Shown piece after piece: positions 36,279-43,444 of a DNA stretch of 64,000 bases (the stretch's first letter is position 1; each line of letters opens with the position of its first letter). The position numbers and the translations under genes are program-made. The stretch spans positions 124,001 through 188,000 of the forward strand of contig NZ_CP061281.1 of assembly GCF_014621695.1 (NCBI RefSeq), read 5' to 3'. The stretch comes from Streptomyces xanthii (GTDB lineage Bacteria > Actinomycetota > Actinomycetes > Streptomycetales > Streptomycetaceae). The notes under the pieces are model-generated. The model worked only from the letters and a program-made list of their open reading frames with translations, searched no databases and was not told the origin of the DNA.

Positions 36279-37160
36279 TCACTCACTCGCCGGTGCTTTG
36301 AGACTCTCGATGATGCGGGCGAAACCCTCCGTCCCGTGGCCCGCGTCCACCTGCTGCCGGATGAGGCGCTGAACCATGGCGAGCGGTTCGGCGCTCACCC
36401 CCTGCTCGGCGATCGCCTCCAGGAACAGGCCGAGGTTGGAGAACGTCAGGCTCTGCTGTCCCGGGACCGTGTAGTCGCCGCCGTCGATCACCTTGGCGTA
36501 GCCGGCGAGTTCGCCGGTCATCGCGGTCAGCCACGGGGCCGCCATCTCCGCGAACCGGCTTGCCGGCACGCCCTCCGGTGCCAGCATGGCCGCACCCTGC
36601 ATGAAGCCCGCGAACATCACGTACATCGCCGAGAGCAGCGCGAAGTCGTAGAGCGACGCGAGCCCCGCGTCCTCGCCGTAGTAGGTGCTTGCGGCCCAGT
36701 GGTCGAACAGCGCCGTGTGCTGACGGAACACGTCTTCCGAACCGCTGTACAGGATCGAGGCGCCCGGCTGCCCGATCATGGAGGGCACCGCCATGATGCC
36801 GCCCTCCAGGTAGGCGATCCGCGCCTCGGCTGCCCAGACGGCCGACTGCCTCGCCTGTTCGGGCTTGGTGGTGGTCAGGTTGACCAGCGTCCGCCCGGCC
36901 AGGTCGTCGACCAGCGGATCGAGCACCTCGTGCACCGAGGCGTGGTCGAAGAGGCAGACGACGACCAGCGGACTGGCCTGGACCGCCTCGGCGGCGGAGC
37001 CGGCCCCGGTCGCTCCCCGGGCGACGAGCGCTTCCGCCTTGCCCGCCGAGCGGTTCCAGACCGTGGTCCGCACTCCGGCCTTCACCAGCGCCTCGGCCAG
37101 CGCGGTGCCCATCGCGCCGAGTCCGAGGATGCTCACGTCGGTTGCGTGGGTCTCGTGCAT
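36279..37160 (-). CDS. NAD(P)-dependent beta-hydroxyacid dehydrogenase / imine-reductase-like
   Basis: A 293-aa oxidoreductase: N-terminal Rossmann motif ILGLGAMGTALA (11-22), NADPH-phosphate loop WNRSAGKAEALVARGA, then a helical C-terminal dimer domain with GLASLYDFALLSAMY, where Asp172 (Tyr171) occupies the position of the catalytic Asp/Tyr of imine reductases. Hydroxyisobutyrate dehydrogenases would need a Lys there, so I favour an imine reductase. AAGGAG precedes the ATG. Divergent from the HxlR regulator, with a palindrome between, so its expression is probably substrate-induced. Confidence 0.83.
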   Translation of the reverse strand: MHETHATDVSILGLGAMGTALAEALVKAGVRTTVWNRSAGKAEALVARGATGAGSAAEAVQASPLVVVCLFDHASVHEVLDPLVDDLAGRTLVNLTTTKPEQARQSAVWAAEARIAYLEGGIMAVPSMIGQPGASILYSGSEDVFRQHTALFDHWAASTYYGEDAGLASLYDFALLSAMYVMFAGFMQGAAMLAPEGVPASRFAEMAAPWLTAMTGELAGYAKVIDGGDYTVPGQQSLTFSNLGLFLEAIAEQGVSAEPLAMVQRLIRQQVDAGHGTEGFARIIESLKAPASE

Positions 37161-37242
37161 GTCACTGCTCCTTGAGGTCGTACGCGGAAGGTTCCGTTGA
37201 TGCCTCAATCCTCTTCTGGGCCAGTAGAGTTGAACAGTACGG

Positions 37243-37252
37243 ACTAATTAGT
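37243..37252. promoter_or_regulatory. HxlR operator candidate
   Basis: ACTAATTAGT is a perfect 10-bp palindrome flanked by AGTAC on the left (37236-37240) and AGTACT on the right (37255-37260), giving a longer near-symmetric site. It sits between the divergent imine-reductase-like gene and hxlR in AT-rich sequence, as HxlR sites do. Confidence 0.65.
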
Positions 37253-37300
37253 GCAGTACTCACCGGAAGGTTAGTACCGCCGGGCGACGGGGAGGCGCGC

Positions 37301-37663
37301 ATGGCGACGGCAGCACGACGAGGCCCCTACTTCTGCGGAGTCGACGCGGCCATGGACGTCGTCACCGGCAAGTGGAAGTCCCTCATCCTCTGGGAACTGC
37401 ACGAGCACGGCACGCGCCGTTTCGCGGAACTGCGGCGCGGGCTCCCGGGCGTCAGCGAGAAGATGCTCGTCCAGCACCTGCGGGAGATGGAGGAGGACGG
37501 CCTCGTGCACCGGGAGGTGTACGCCGTCGTGCCGCCCAAGGTCGAGTACTCCCTGACGGAACACGGCGTCACCCTCAACACCGCCCTGGAGGCCCTGGCC
37601 GATTGGGGTCAGGAACGAATCCAGCGCATCGGCGCGGAGAAGGTCCCCGTCGAAGCCGCGTGA
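37301..37663 (+). CDS. HxlR family transcriptional regulator
   Basis: A 120-aa winged-helix regulator with the family core DVVTGKWKSLILWELHEHGTR then FAELRRGLPGVSEKMLVQHL and the wing YAVVPPKVEYSLTEHG. A Cys at residue 12 (YFCGVD), in the position used by redox or thiol-sensing HxlR proteins, may be a sensor. It is divergent from the reductase. Confidence 0.92.
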   Translation: MATAARRGPYFCGVDAAMDVVTGKWKSLILWELHEHGTRRFAELRRGLPGVSEKMLVQHLREMEEDGLVHREVYAVVPPKVEYSLTEHGVTLNTALEALADWGQERIQRIGAEKVPVEAA

Positions 37664-37675
37664 GAACGGGGCAGG

Positions 37676-37698
37676 TCCTCGCCAGCGCGGGGCGAGGA
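37676..37698. terminator. Convergent terminator hairpin
   Basis: TCCTCGCC and GGCGAGGA form an 8-bp stem with a 7-base loop between genes ending at 37663 and 37733. A second hairpin, CTGAACC / GGTTCAG, follows at 37717-37736 and covers the stop codon of the DUF4287 gene. Confidence 0.6.
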
Positions 37699-37732
37699 AG
37701 CCACAACCCCATATCCCTGAACCACCGGAGGT

Positions 37733-37945
37733 TCAGTTGCCGCGCGCCTCGGCGAGGGTGTGGGCGACCAGGGCGTTGGCGTGGCCGTGGCCCATGCCGT
37801 GTTCGGCCTTGAACCAGCTGACCAGTTCCATGTGTTTGGTCAGGGGCGAGGCGTGGATGAGGCTCTTCCATTCGGCGATCGGACGACCGTACTTCTTCTC
37901 GATCGAAGGGAAGTAGCTGGCAGGGCCTTTGACTGCGGTGGTCAT
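37733..37945 (-). CDS. DUF4287-domain small protein
   Basis: A 70-aa protein with the DUF4287 pattern FPSIEKKYGRPIAEWKSLI and TKHMELVSWFKAEHGMGHGHANALVAH. The function is unknown; the domain is found alone or in DNA-related proteins. It has a GGAAGGA ribosome binding site and lies downstream of two DHFR-like genes on the same strand, possibly in one operon. Confidence 0.85.
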   Translation of the reverse strand: MTTAVKGPASYFPSIEKKYGRPIAEWKSLIHASPLTKHMELVSWFKAEHGMGHGHANALVAHTLAEARGN

Positions 37946-38006
37946 GTCGGGCTTCCGTCCTTCCAGATGTGTGCTGCCGGTGAAGCAGTGGCGGTACGAG
38001 GAGTGG

Positions 38007-38579
38007 TCAGCGGACGACGTCGAAGACGTTCTTCTGCAGGCCGTTGGCGTAGGCCTCGTGCTCGACCAGCTTCAGCTTCTGGGTGTCCTTGTCCGTGGTG
38101 CTGAACAGTCGCTTGCCCGCGCCGAGGAGCAGCGGGAAGACGAGCAGGTGGTAGCGGTCGATCAGGCCGGCGTCCGAGAGGCTCTGGTTGAGGGCGGCGC
38201 TGCCGTGGACGATGATCGGGCCGCCCTCGGTCTCCTTCAGCGCGGCGACCTCGTCGAGGGAGCGCAGGATCGTGGTCTCGCCCCAGTTGGTGACCAGGTC
38301 GTCCTCGGTGAGCTTGCTGGAGACGACGTACTTCGGCATCACCTTGTAGTCGGCGAAGTCCGCCATGTCCGGCCACACCGGGCTGAAGGCTTCGTAGCTG
38401 GTCCGGCCCAGAAGTATCGCGGTGGCTTCCTGCTGCTCCCGGCCCTTGATGTCGAACGCCTCGGGGAGGAACTCGATGTCCTTGAAGGTCCAGCCGGAGT
38501 TCCGGTAACCGGGCTCGCCGCCGGGGCCCTCGACGACACCGTCGAGCGAGATGAACGCGGTGCTGATCAGAGTACGCAT
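38007..38579 (-). CDS. Dihydrofolate reductase family (RibD C-terminal) protein
   Basis: A 190-aa NADPH-binding protein: N-terminal ISTAFISLDGVVEGPGGEPG, the ILLGRTSYEAFSPVW loop, and the cofactor segment GPIIVHGSAALNQSLSDAGLID. It is a paralogue of the next upstream gene and of the gene at 11994. The function is unassigned; resistance or flavin/pterin metabolism are family guesses only. Confidence 0.87.
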   Translation of the reverse strand: MRTLISTAFISLDGVVEGPGGEPGYRNSGWTFKDIEFLPEAFDIKGREQQEATAILLGRTSYEAFSPVWPDMADFADYKVMPKYVVSSKLTEDDLVTNWGETTILRSLDEVAALKETEGGPIIVHGSAALNQSLSDAGLIDRYHLLVFPLLLGAGKRLFSTTDKDTQKLKLVEHEAYANGLQKNVFDVVR

Positions 38580-38696
38580 CTTGGGATTCCTCGGTATCTC
38601 GTGCCTGAGTACGTATGGTTCGCTGACTGTTGACTGCTGAGCGCGGGAAAAATCGTCGGTCGCCGCCCACCCGCCGGGCCGCTTGCGCGAGACGGC

Positions 38697-39257
38697 CTAG
38701 CGGGTGCGTTCGTGGCGGAGCAGGACCACCTGGGAGTCGAAGGTCCTGGTCTCGGCCAGGGTCAGGTCGATGCGCTGCTGCGGGGCGGCGAAGACGGGCT
38801 TGCCGCCGCCGAGCACCACGGGGTGGACGAAGATCTGGTACTCGTCGATCAGCCCGTGTTCGGTGAGGTAGCCGGCCAGGGTGGAGCCGCCGAACAGCAG
38901 CAGGTGCGCTCCACTGTTCTTGAGGTCGGTCAGCTGCTCGATGACGTCGGTGTTGATGACGCGCGTGTTCCAGTCGGCCTCGGTCAGCGTCGAGGAGACG
39001 ACCACCTTCGACGCCTTGCGCCAGACGGGCGCGAAGGCGAGGTCGTGCTCGTGGGTGGAGAACTCCTCGGCGCGGGGCCAGAAGCCGGACATCATGTCCC
39101 ACACCCTGCGGCCGTACAGGAACATGTCGGCGCTGTCGGTGAGTGCCTGCGAGTAGGCAGACAGCTCCCCGTCCATCCGCGGCCAGTCGAACTCCCCGTT
39201 CGGGCCCTCGATGAAGCCGTCCAGCGACTGGTGCACGAAGTGCGTGATCTTGCCCAT
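38697..39257 (-). CDS. Dihydrofolate reductase family (RibD C-terminal) protein
   Basis: A 186-aa paralogue starting MGKITHFVHQSLDGFIEGPN, with MFLYGRRVWDMMSGFWPRAEE and the cofactor segment LLLFGGSTLAGYLTEHGLIDE. AAGGAGGG precedes the ATG. Divergent from a TetR gene at 39419 with repeated operator-like motifs between, so TetR probably controls this and the following gene. Confidence 0.88.
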   Translation of the reverse strand: MGKITHFVHQSLDGFIEGPNGEFDWPRMDGELSAYSQALTDSADMFLYGRRVWDMMSGFWPRAEEFSTHEHDLAFAPVWRKASKVVVSSTLTEADWNTRVINTDVIEQLTDLKNSGAHLLLFGGSTLAGYLTEHGLIDEYQIFVHPVVLGGGKPVFAAPQQRIDLTLAETRTFDSQVVLLRHERTR

Positions 39258-39314
39258 GAGCAGCGATCCCTCCTTGGCGACATGTGTCGGGTCGGCCGAC
39301 GACCGCCCCTTGTG

Positions 39315-39402
39315 TACGATGTCCACATTCGGGGAGTGCGGTGATCCGCGCCCCCCGAGTGATCAAGCAGGAGCCTAGACGACTTAAGTGGATGCTGTCC
39401 AC
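39315..39402. promoter_or_regulatory. Two TetR operator-like motifs
   Basis: GTGTACGATGTCCAC (near 39313-39327) and GTGGATGCTGTCCAC (39388-39402) match at 12 of 15 positions and each carries outer GTG...CAC; both are followed by ATT. The first is nearer the DHFR-like promoter, the second just upstream of tetR. Confidence 0.5.
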
Positions 39403-39418
39403 ATTGGAGGTGGCGGCC

Positions 39419-40063
39419 ATGGCGGCAGCCAACGAAGACAAGCCCAAAAGGGACACTTACCGCCACGGCAACCTGCGCAACGCGCTCATCGAGGCCGCCG
39501 TCGAACTCGCCCGCCAGGGCGGCCCGGAGGCCGTCGTGCTGCGCGCCGCCACTCGGCAGGCCGGCGTCGCCCCCAACGCCGCCTACCGCCACTTCGCCGA
39601 CCGCGGAGCCCTGTTGCACGCCGTCTCCCAGGCGGCCATGGCCCAGGTCGCCCGCACCATGGAGGCAGAGCAGGCAGCCGTGCCGCCGACCGAGGACCCG
39701 GCAGCCGACGCCCGGGCCCGCTTCCGCGCCGTCGGCACCGGCTACCTCCGCTACGCCCAGGAGGAACCCGGCCTGTTCCGCACGGCCTTCCACGTCCCCG
39801 GCGACATGACCGACGCCGCCGCCGACACCGCCGCGGGCGCCACCGGCAAAACCCCCTTCGAGCTGCTCGGCGACGCCCTCGACGGCCTCGTGGATGCAGG
39901 ACTCCTGCCCGAGGACCGGCGCCCAGGCGCCGAGTTCCTCGCCTGGTCCGCCGTCCACGGAATCGCCGTCCTCCTCATCGACGGCCCCCTGCGCGGCCTC
40001 CACCCCACCCAGGCCTACGACGCGGGCCAGCACGTCATCGACATGATCGAACGCGGCATCTGA
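39419..40063 (+). CDS. TetR/AcrR family transcriptional regulator
   Basis: A 214-aa regulator: N-terminal HTH (GNLRNALIEAAVELARQGGP then ATRQAGVAPNAAYRHFADRG) and a helical TetR_C ligand domain. GGAGG precedes the ATG by eight bases; an ATG at 39392 is also in frame. It is divergent from the DHFR-like pair and precedes a nucleoside-deoxyribosyltransferase-like gene. Confidence 0.92.
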   Translation: MAAANEDKPKRDTYRHGNLRNALIEAAVELARQGGPEAVVLRAATRQAGVAPNAAYRHFADRGALLHAVSQAAMAQVARTMEAEQAAVPPTEDPAADARARFRAVGTGYLRYAQEEPGLFRTAFHVPGDMTDAAADTAAGATGKTPFELLGDALDGLVDAGLLPEDRRPGAEFLAWSAVHGIAVLLIDGPLRGLHPTQAYDAGQHVIDMIERGI

Positions 40064-40119
40064 CACCACCAGGCACCCTCAACACCCGCGCCGCGCCCCA
40101 CAGCCCTCGGGAGGAACCC

Positions 40120-40605
40120 GTGCCGGACCCACAACCGCTCACTCCCGAGGACCGACTCACCGATGCGAAGAAGCTCCTGAACCTCCCCCGTATCGTCGCG
40201 ATCTGCGGCTCCACCCGCTTCATGGCCGAGATGGCGGAGGCCGATCTGCGGGAGACGAAAGCCGGAAGGGTCGTCGTCAAGCCGGGGTGCGACATGAAGT
40301 CGCCGCGCGAGCTCGCGTCCGATCCCGTCGAGGCCGAGGGGCTGAAGGCCCGACTCGGCGAACTGCACCGTGCGAAGATCCGGCTCGCCGACGAGGTCCT
40401 CGTCGTCGGCGACCACATCGGGGACAGCACTCGAGCCGAAATCGCCTACGCCGCATCGTTGGGCAAACCAGTCCGGTTCACCCACCCCGATGCCGGCCGG
40501 GACATCAACCAGCCCGCGAGACCGGACTGCCAGGGCCGGCAGGCCACGCTTCTACGCAATCGCGTCCTTGGTGAGACGGACGGTTCCGTCGTCGACGGTG
40601 AGTGA
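40120..40605 (+). CDS. Nucleoside 2-deoxyribosyltransferase-like protein
   Basis: A 161-aa small Rossmann-like protein with RIVAICGSTRFMAEMAEADL, then the LGELHRAKIRLADEVLVVGD segment and DSTRAEIAYAASLGKPVRF. These resemble the nucleoside-deoxyribosyltransferase/DUF4406 fold that cleaves or transfers N-glycosidic bonds. The GTG follows GGGAGGA. Its last 54 bases overlap the end of the opposite-strand FMN-reductase fusion; the C-terminal tail from about residue 135 is therefore less certain. Confidence 0.75.
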   Translation: MPDPQPLTPEDRLTDAKKLLNLPRIVAICGSTRFMAEMAEADLRETKAGRVVVKPGCDMKSPRELASDPVEAEGLKARLGELHRAKIRLADEVLVVGDHIGDSTRAEIAYAASLGKPVRFTHPDAGRDINQPARPDCQGRQATLLRNRVLGETDGSVVDGE

Positions 40606-41619
40606 CGCGGACCGGTATCCCTCGCCCTGGTAGAGGGCGATGTTCCGCCGGCTCCGCACGCCCGTGTGCAGCACGATGCGGCGGCAGTCCGGCTCCGCCG
40701 CGGCTTCGACGGTGCGCAACAGCCAGCGGCCCAGCCCCTGACCCCGCAGGTCCGGTACGACGGCGAGCCGGCCTACGTGCCAGTCGCTGTCGACACGCCG
40801 TCCCCGCACCATGCCGAGCAGCCGGCCGTCGCGCCAGAGCCCCACGGCGTGCCAGGTCTGCAGCCACTCCCCCGTCTGCTCCGGCGACTCGTGCAGGGCC
40901 GGGATGGCCAGGGTCTCGTTGGCGAGGGCCTCGTCCACCCAGCAGCACCGCTGCAGCACCGTGACCTCGGGAGCGTCCTCCGGGGTCAGCGGCCTCAGAT
41001 AGGAACCGGGCAGCGGGCCGGGAGACAGGCCGGGGCGTGCCGCTTCGCGCATCGGACGCAGGGCGTGGGCCACGCGGACCAGTTCGTCCAGGACACCGAC
41101 AGCGGCCCTGGTCAGAGCGGCGCTCGGGCGGACCTGTCCGTCCTCGACCGCCTCGCTGATGCGTAGCGCGACCGTGCGCCCCAACGGCACCAGGCGCAGT
41201 GTGGTCACCACTTGCTTGGCGTGCTGGACCGAGCGCGTGCCCGCGGAGGTGTTCCCGTAGCTGACGAAGCCGATCGGCTTCCATGCCCACTCGCGACTCA
41301 GGTAGTCGAGGGCGTTCTTGAGGGTCGCCGGCATCCCGTGGTTGTACTCCGGCGTCACCACGATGAAGCCGTCCGCGGCGTCCACGAGCGCACTCCACCG
41401 CCTGGTGTGTTCGTGCGCGTAGACGCCCGAGGACGCGTGCTCCTCTTCGTCCAGGAAGGGCAGGCCGAGGTCACCGAGGGCGACGGGCACGAGTTCGACG
41501 TCGAGTTCCCCGGCGCGGGGCGCGATCGCGTCGGTCAACCACGTGCCGACCGCCGGACCGAGGGCGCCGGGTCGGGTGCTGCACACCAGGACAAGGACGC
41601 GCACCGTTTTCGTTGACAT
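40552..41619 (-). CDS. Fusion of NADPH-dependent FMN reductase and GNAT acetyltransferase
   Basis: A 355-aa two-domain protein. Residues 1-190 are a flavodoxin-like NAD(P)H-dependent FMN reductase (VLVLVCSTRPGALG, FIVVTPEYNHGMPATLKNAL, KPIGFVSYGNTSAGTRS). Residues 205-355 are a GNAT domain (LAVVPDLRGQGLGRWLLRTV). Each domain is common alone; the fusion suggests linked reduction and acetylation, for example detoxification of nitro or quinone compounds to acetylated products. Divergent from the MarR gene with only 31 bp between starts, so MarR control is likely. Confidence 0.87.
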   Translation of the reverse strand: MSTKTVRVLVLVCSTRPGALGPAVGTWLTDAIAPRAGELDVELVPVALGDLGLPFLDEEEHASSGVYAHEHTRRWSALVDAADGFIVVTPEYNHGMPATLKNALDYLSREWAWKPIGFVSYGNTSAGTRSVQHAKQVVTTLRLVPLGRTVALRISEAVEDGQVRPSAALTRAAVGVLDELVRVAHALRPMREAARPGLSPGPLPGSYLRPLTPEDAPEVTVLQRCCWVDEALANETLAIPALHESPEQTGEWLQTWHAVGLWRDGRLLGMVRGRRVDSDWHVGRLAVVPDLRGQGLGRWLLRTVEAAAEPDCRRIVLHTGVRSRRNIALYQGEGYRSASLTVDDGTVRLTKDAIA

Positions 41620-41650
41620 GGAAAGGAAAAATAGCCGGTAGATTGATTAC

Positions 41651-42118
41651 ATGTCAAAGAAGTCATCGGCTGAGAATGTGCGCTGGCTGAACCCGGACGA
41701 AGAGCGGGCCTGGCGGGCTTACCGGCGCGTGATGGTCGCCGTGCAGGCCGCCACGGCACGTGACCTGGGCGCGGTCGGGCTTTCCGAGCCCGACTACGAG
41801 GTGCTCAGCACGTTGTCGGAGCGGCCCGACCACACCAGCACCCTGCACGAGCAGGCCGCCAAGATGCGGTGGTCGCGCAGCCGGCTATCTCGGCACGCAA
41901 CCAGGATGGAAGCGCGCGGCCTTCTGCGCCGCGCACCCGACCCGGCGGACGGCAGAGGCTGTTTCCTCGTTCTCACGGATCATGGCCTGGAGACGCTCGA
42001 GGACGCCGCCCCGGCGCATGTCACCTCGGTGCGACGTCACTTCATCGACCGGCTCGCGCCCGAGGACCTCAGCGCGCTCGAACGCATCGCTGAGAAGCTG
42101 GAGGACGTCGAGGACTGA
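41651..42118 (+). CDS. MarR family transcriptional regulator
   Basis: A 155-aa winged-helix regulator: SEPDYEVLSTLSERPDHTST, recognition segment MRWSRSRLSRHATRMEARGLL, and wing DPADGRGCFLVLTDHGLETL. The promoter region of 31 bp contains AT-rich TAGATT and the motif TTGATTACATGTCAA overlapping its start codon. It probably represses itself and the divergent FMN-reductase fusion. Confidence 0.92.
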   Translation: MSKKSSAENVRWLNPDEERAWRAYRRVMVAVQAATARDLGAVGLSEPDYEVLSTLSERPDHTSTLHEQAAKMRWSRSRLSRHATRMEARGLLRRAPDPADGRGCFLVLTDHGLETLEDAAPAHVTSVRRHFIDRLAPEDLSALERIAEKLEDVED

Positions 42119-42204
42119 CGCTCGACGTCGGCCGGTCCCACACCTACGCCGCCGACGGGCAAGACGGTCGCCATCGCCGGTGTGCGGCTGGGGTTACGGC
42201 TGAT

Positions 42205-42240
42205 TCCCGGTCGCGCCGCCGGCGGGCGGCGCGACCGGGA
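42205..42240. terminator. Very strong convergent terminator hairpin
   Basis: TCCCGGTCGCGCCGCC (42205-42220) pairs perfectly with GGCGGCGCGACCGGGA (42225-42240) with a four-base GGCG loop: a 16-bp stem between marR (ends 42118) and the hemerythrin gene (ends 42250). Confidence 0.85.
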
Positions 42241-42249
42241 CGGCGCGGA

Positions 42250-42711
42250 TCAGCTGATCGGGCCGAAGATCGCGGTGCGGTCGAAATCGGCGTCCATGCC
42301 GTCGAGCACCGCGCCCAGTTGCTTCTCTTCGTACTTGAAGTGCGTCTCCATGACCGCCTCGATGCCGTCCAGGTGGCTGTGCGCCACCTCCGGGTCGGTC
42401 GACTCGGCAACTGCCTTCTGCAGTCCACCGATGAGGTGCTCGATCATGTTGTGGTCCTGGCTCAGCTTCTCGACCACCGGCGCCAGGTCCGGACGCGCTC
42501 GCAGCAGTTCGGGGAAGAGCGAGCCGTCCTCGGCGCGGTGGTGGCCGGACAGGGCGGCGCAGAATCCGTGGCAGAAGAGCAGCAGGTCGGTGGTGGCGTC
42601 GGCGGGGTCGCCGTTGTCCAGCCCCGCCCGCGCCAGCGCCAGCGCCTTGCGCAGTTTCGCGTGCACCTGTTGCAGTTCCTTGCCCCAGGCAGTGACGCGG
42701 TCAGTCGACAA
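42250..42711 (-). CDS. Hemerythrin-domain protein
   Basis: A 153-aa four-helix protein with diiron-site histidines and carboxylates: LLLFCHGFCAALSGHHRAED, SLFPELL, QDHNMIEHLIGGL and METHFKYEEKQLGAVL. Hemerythrin proteins bind O2 or protect iron-sulfur centres and sense redox state. The start is uncertain: the TTG at 42711 with GAGAGG six bases upstream gives a compact domain, and an in-frame GTG near 42765 would extend it. Confidence 0.85.
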   Translation of the reverse strand: MSTDRVTAWGKELQQVHAKLRKALALARAGLDNGDPADATTDLLLFCHGFCAALSGHHRAEDGSLFPELLRARPDLAPVVEKLSQDHNMIEHLIGGLQKAVAESTDPEVAHSHLDGIEAVMETHFKYEEKQLGAVLDGMDADFDRTAIFGPIS

Positions 42712-42928
42712 AATTGGCCTCTCTGTATGACGCCTCCATGCCTGACGATCGTCCGCCACCGGCACGCGACGCTGCCCGGAATCATAATCGCGAAGATCAT
42801 CGGCGGCACTGGACTTCACGGATCCGCCCCGACTCAGGGTGTGAAGTACGGCACCAAATCGGCACCCGACCCGTCCAGTTGGCGTCGCAGGAACACCTGG
42901 TGGCGGTGCATCGCGGTCCAGGAGCCGC

Positions 42929-43225
<297 letters not shown>

Positions 43226-43227
43226 TC

Positions 43228-43243
43228 ATACCCCCTGGGGTAT
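43228..43243. promoter_or_regulatory. CstR-like operator 1
   Basis: ATACCCCCTGGGGTAT, a perfect-arm palindrome (ATACCCC / GGGGTAT) of the kind bound by CsoR-type repressors. It is 36 bp upstream of the repressor gene and would mediate autoregulation. Confidence 0.8.
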
Positions 43244-43273
43244 GGGCAACCCAGGATCTCGCACCTTCAGTCA

Positions 43274-43289
43274 ATACCCCAGGGGGTAT
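43274..43289. promoter_or_regulatory. CstR-like operator 2
   Basis: ATACCCCAGGGGGTAT, immediately before a TTGACA -35 element (43290-43295), so repressor binding would block the plus-strand promoter. Confidence 0.8.
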
Positions 43290-43318
43290 TTGACAAGGCG
43301 AAGCCCGTCCTCTTACCG
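43290..43318 (+). promoter_or_regulatory. Promoter of the persulfide detoxification operon
   Basis: TTGACA (43290-43295), 17 bp spacer, TTACCG (43313-43318): a good housekeeping -35 and a weaker -10. Operators 2 and 3 flank it. Confidence 0.55.
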
Positions 43319-43329
43319 TCGAAGACGTA

Positions 43330-43345
43330 ATACCCCCCGGGGTAT
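43330..43345. promoter_or_regulatory. CstR-like operator 3
   Basis: ATACCCCCCGGGGTAT, just downstream of the predicted transcription start of the operon. Confidence 0.8.
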
Positions 43346-43402
43346 CGCCGCCCACCAGCGGGCCGAGCGGCCCGCCGACGTGGGCCACCCCTACCCCCAG
43401 GC

Positions 43403-43418
43403 ATACCCCCCTGGGTAT
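43403..43418. promoter_or_regulatory. CstR-like operator 4
   Basis: ATACCCCCCTGGGTAT, slightly less symmetric, in the leader 27 bp before the GTG start of the dioxygenase gene. Confidence 0.65.
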
Positions 43419-43444
43419 CCGAGCAGCTAGTTCCGGAGGTATCC

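Noticed and set aside
41613..41657. TTGACATG ... CATGTCAA inverted repeat around the divergent starts of the FMN-reductase fusion and marR
   Set aside because: Both arms simply contain the start codons and second codons (Met-Ser) of the two genes, so the symmetry may be coincidental; kept only as a comment in the marR entry.
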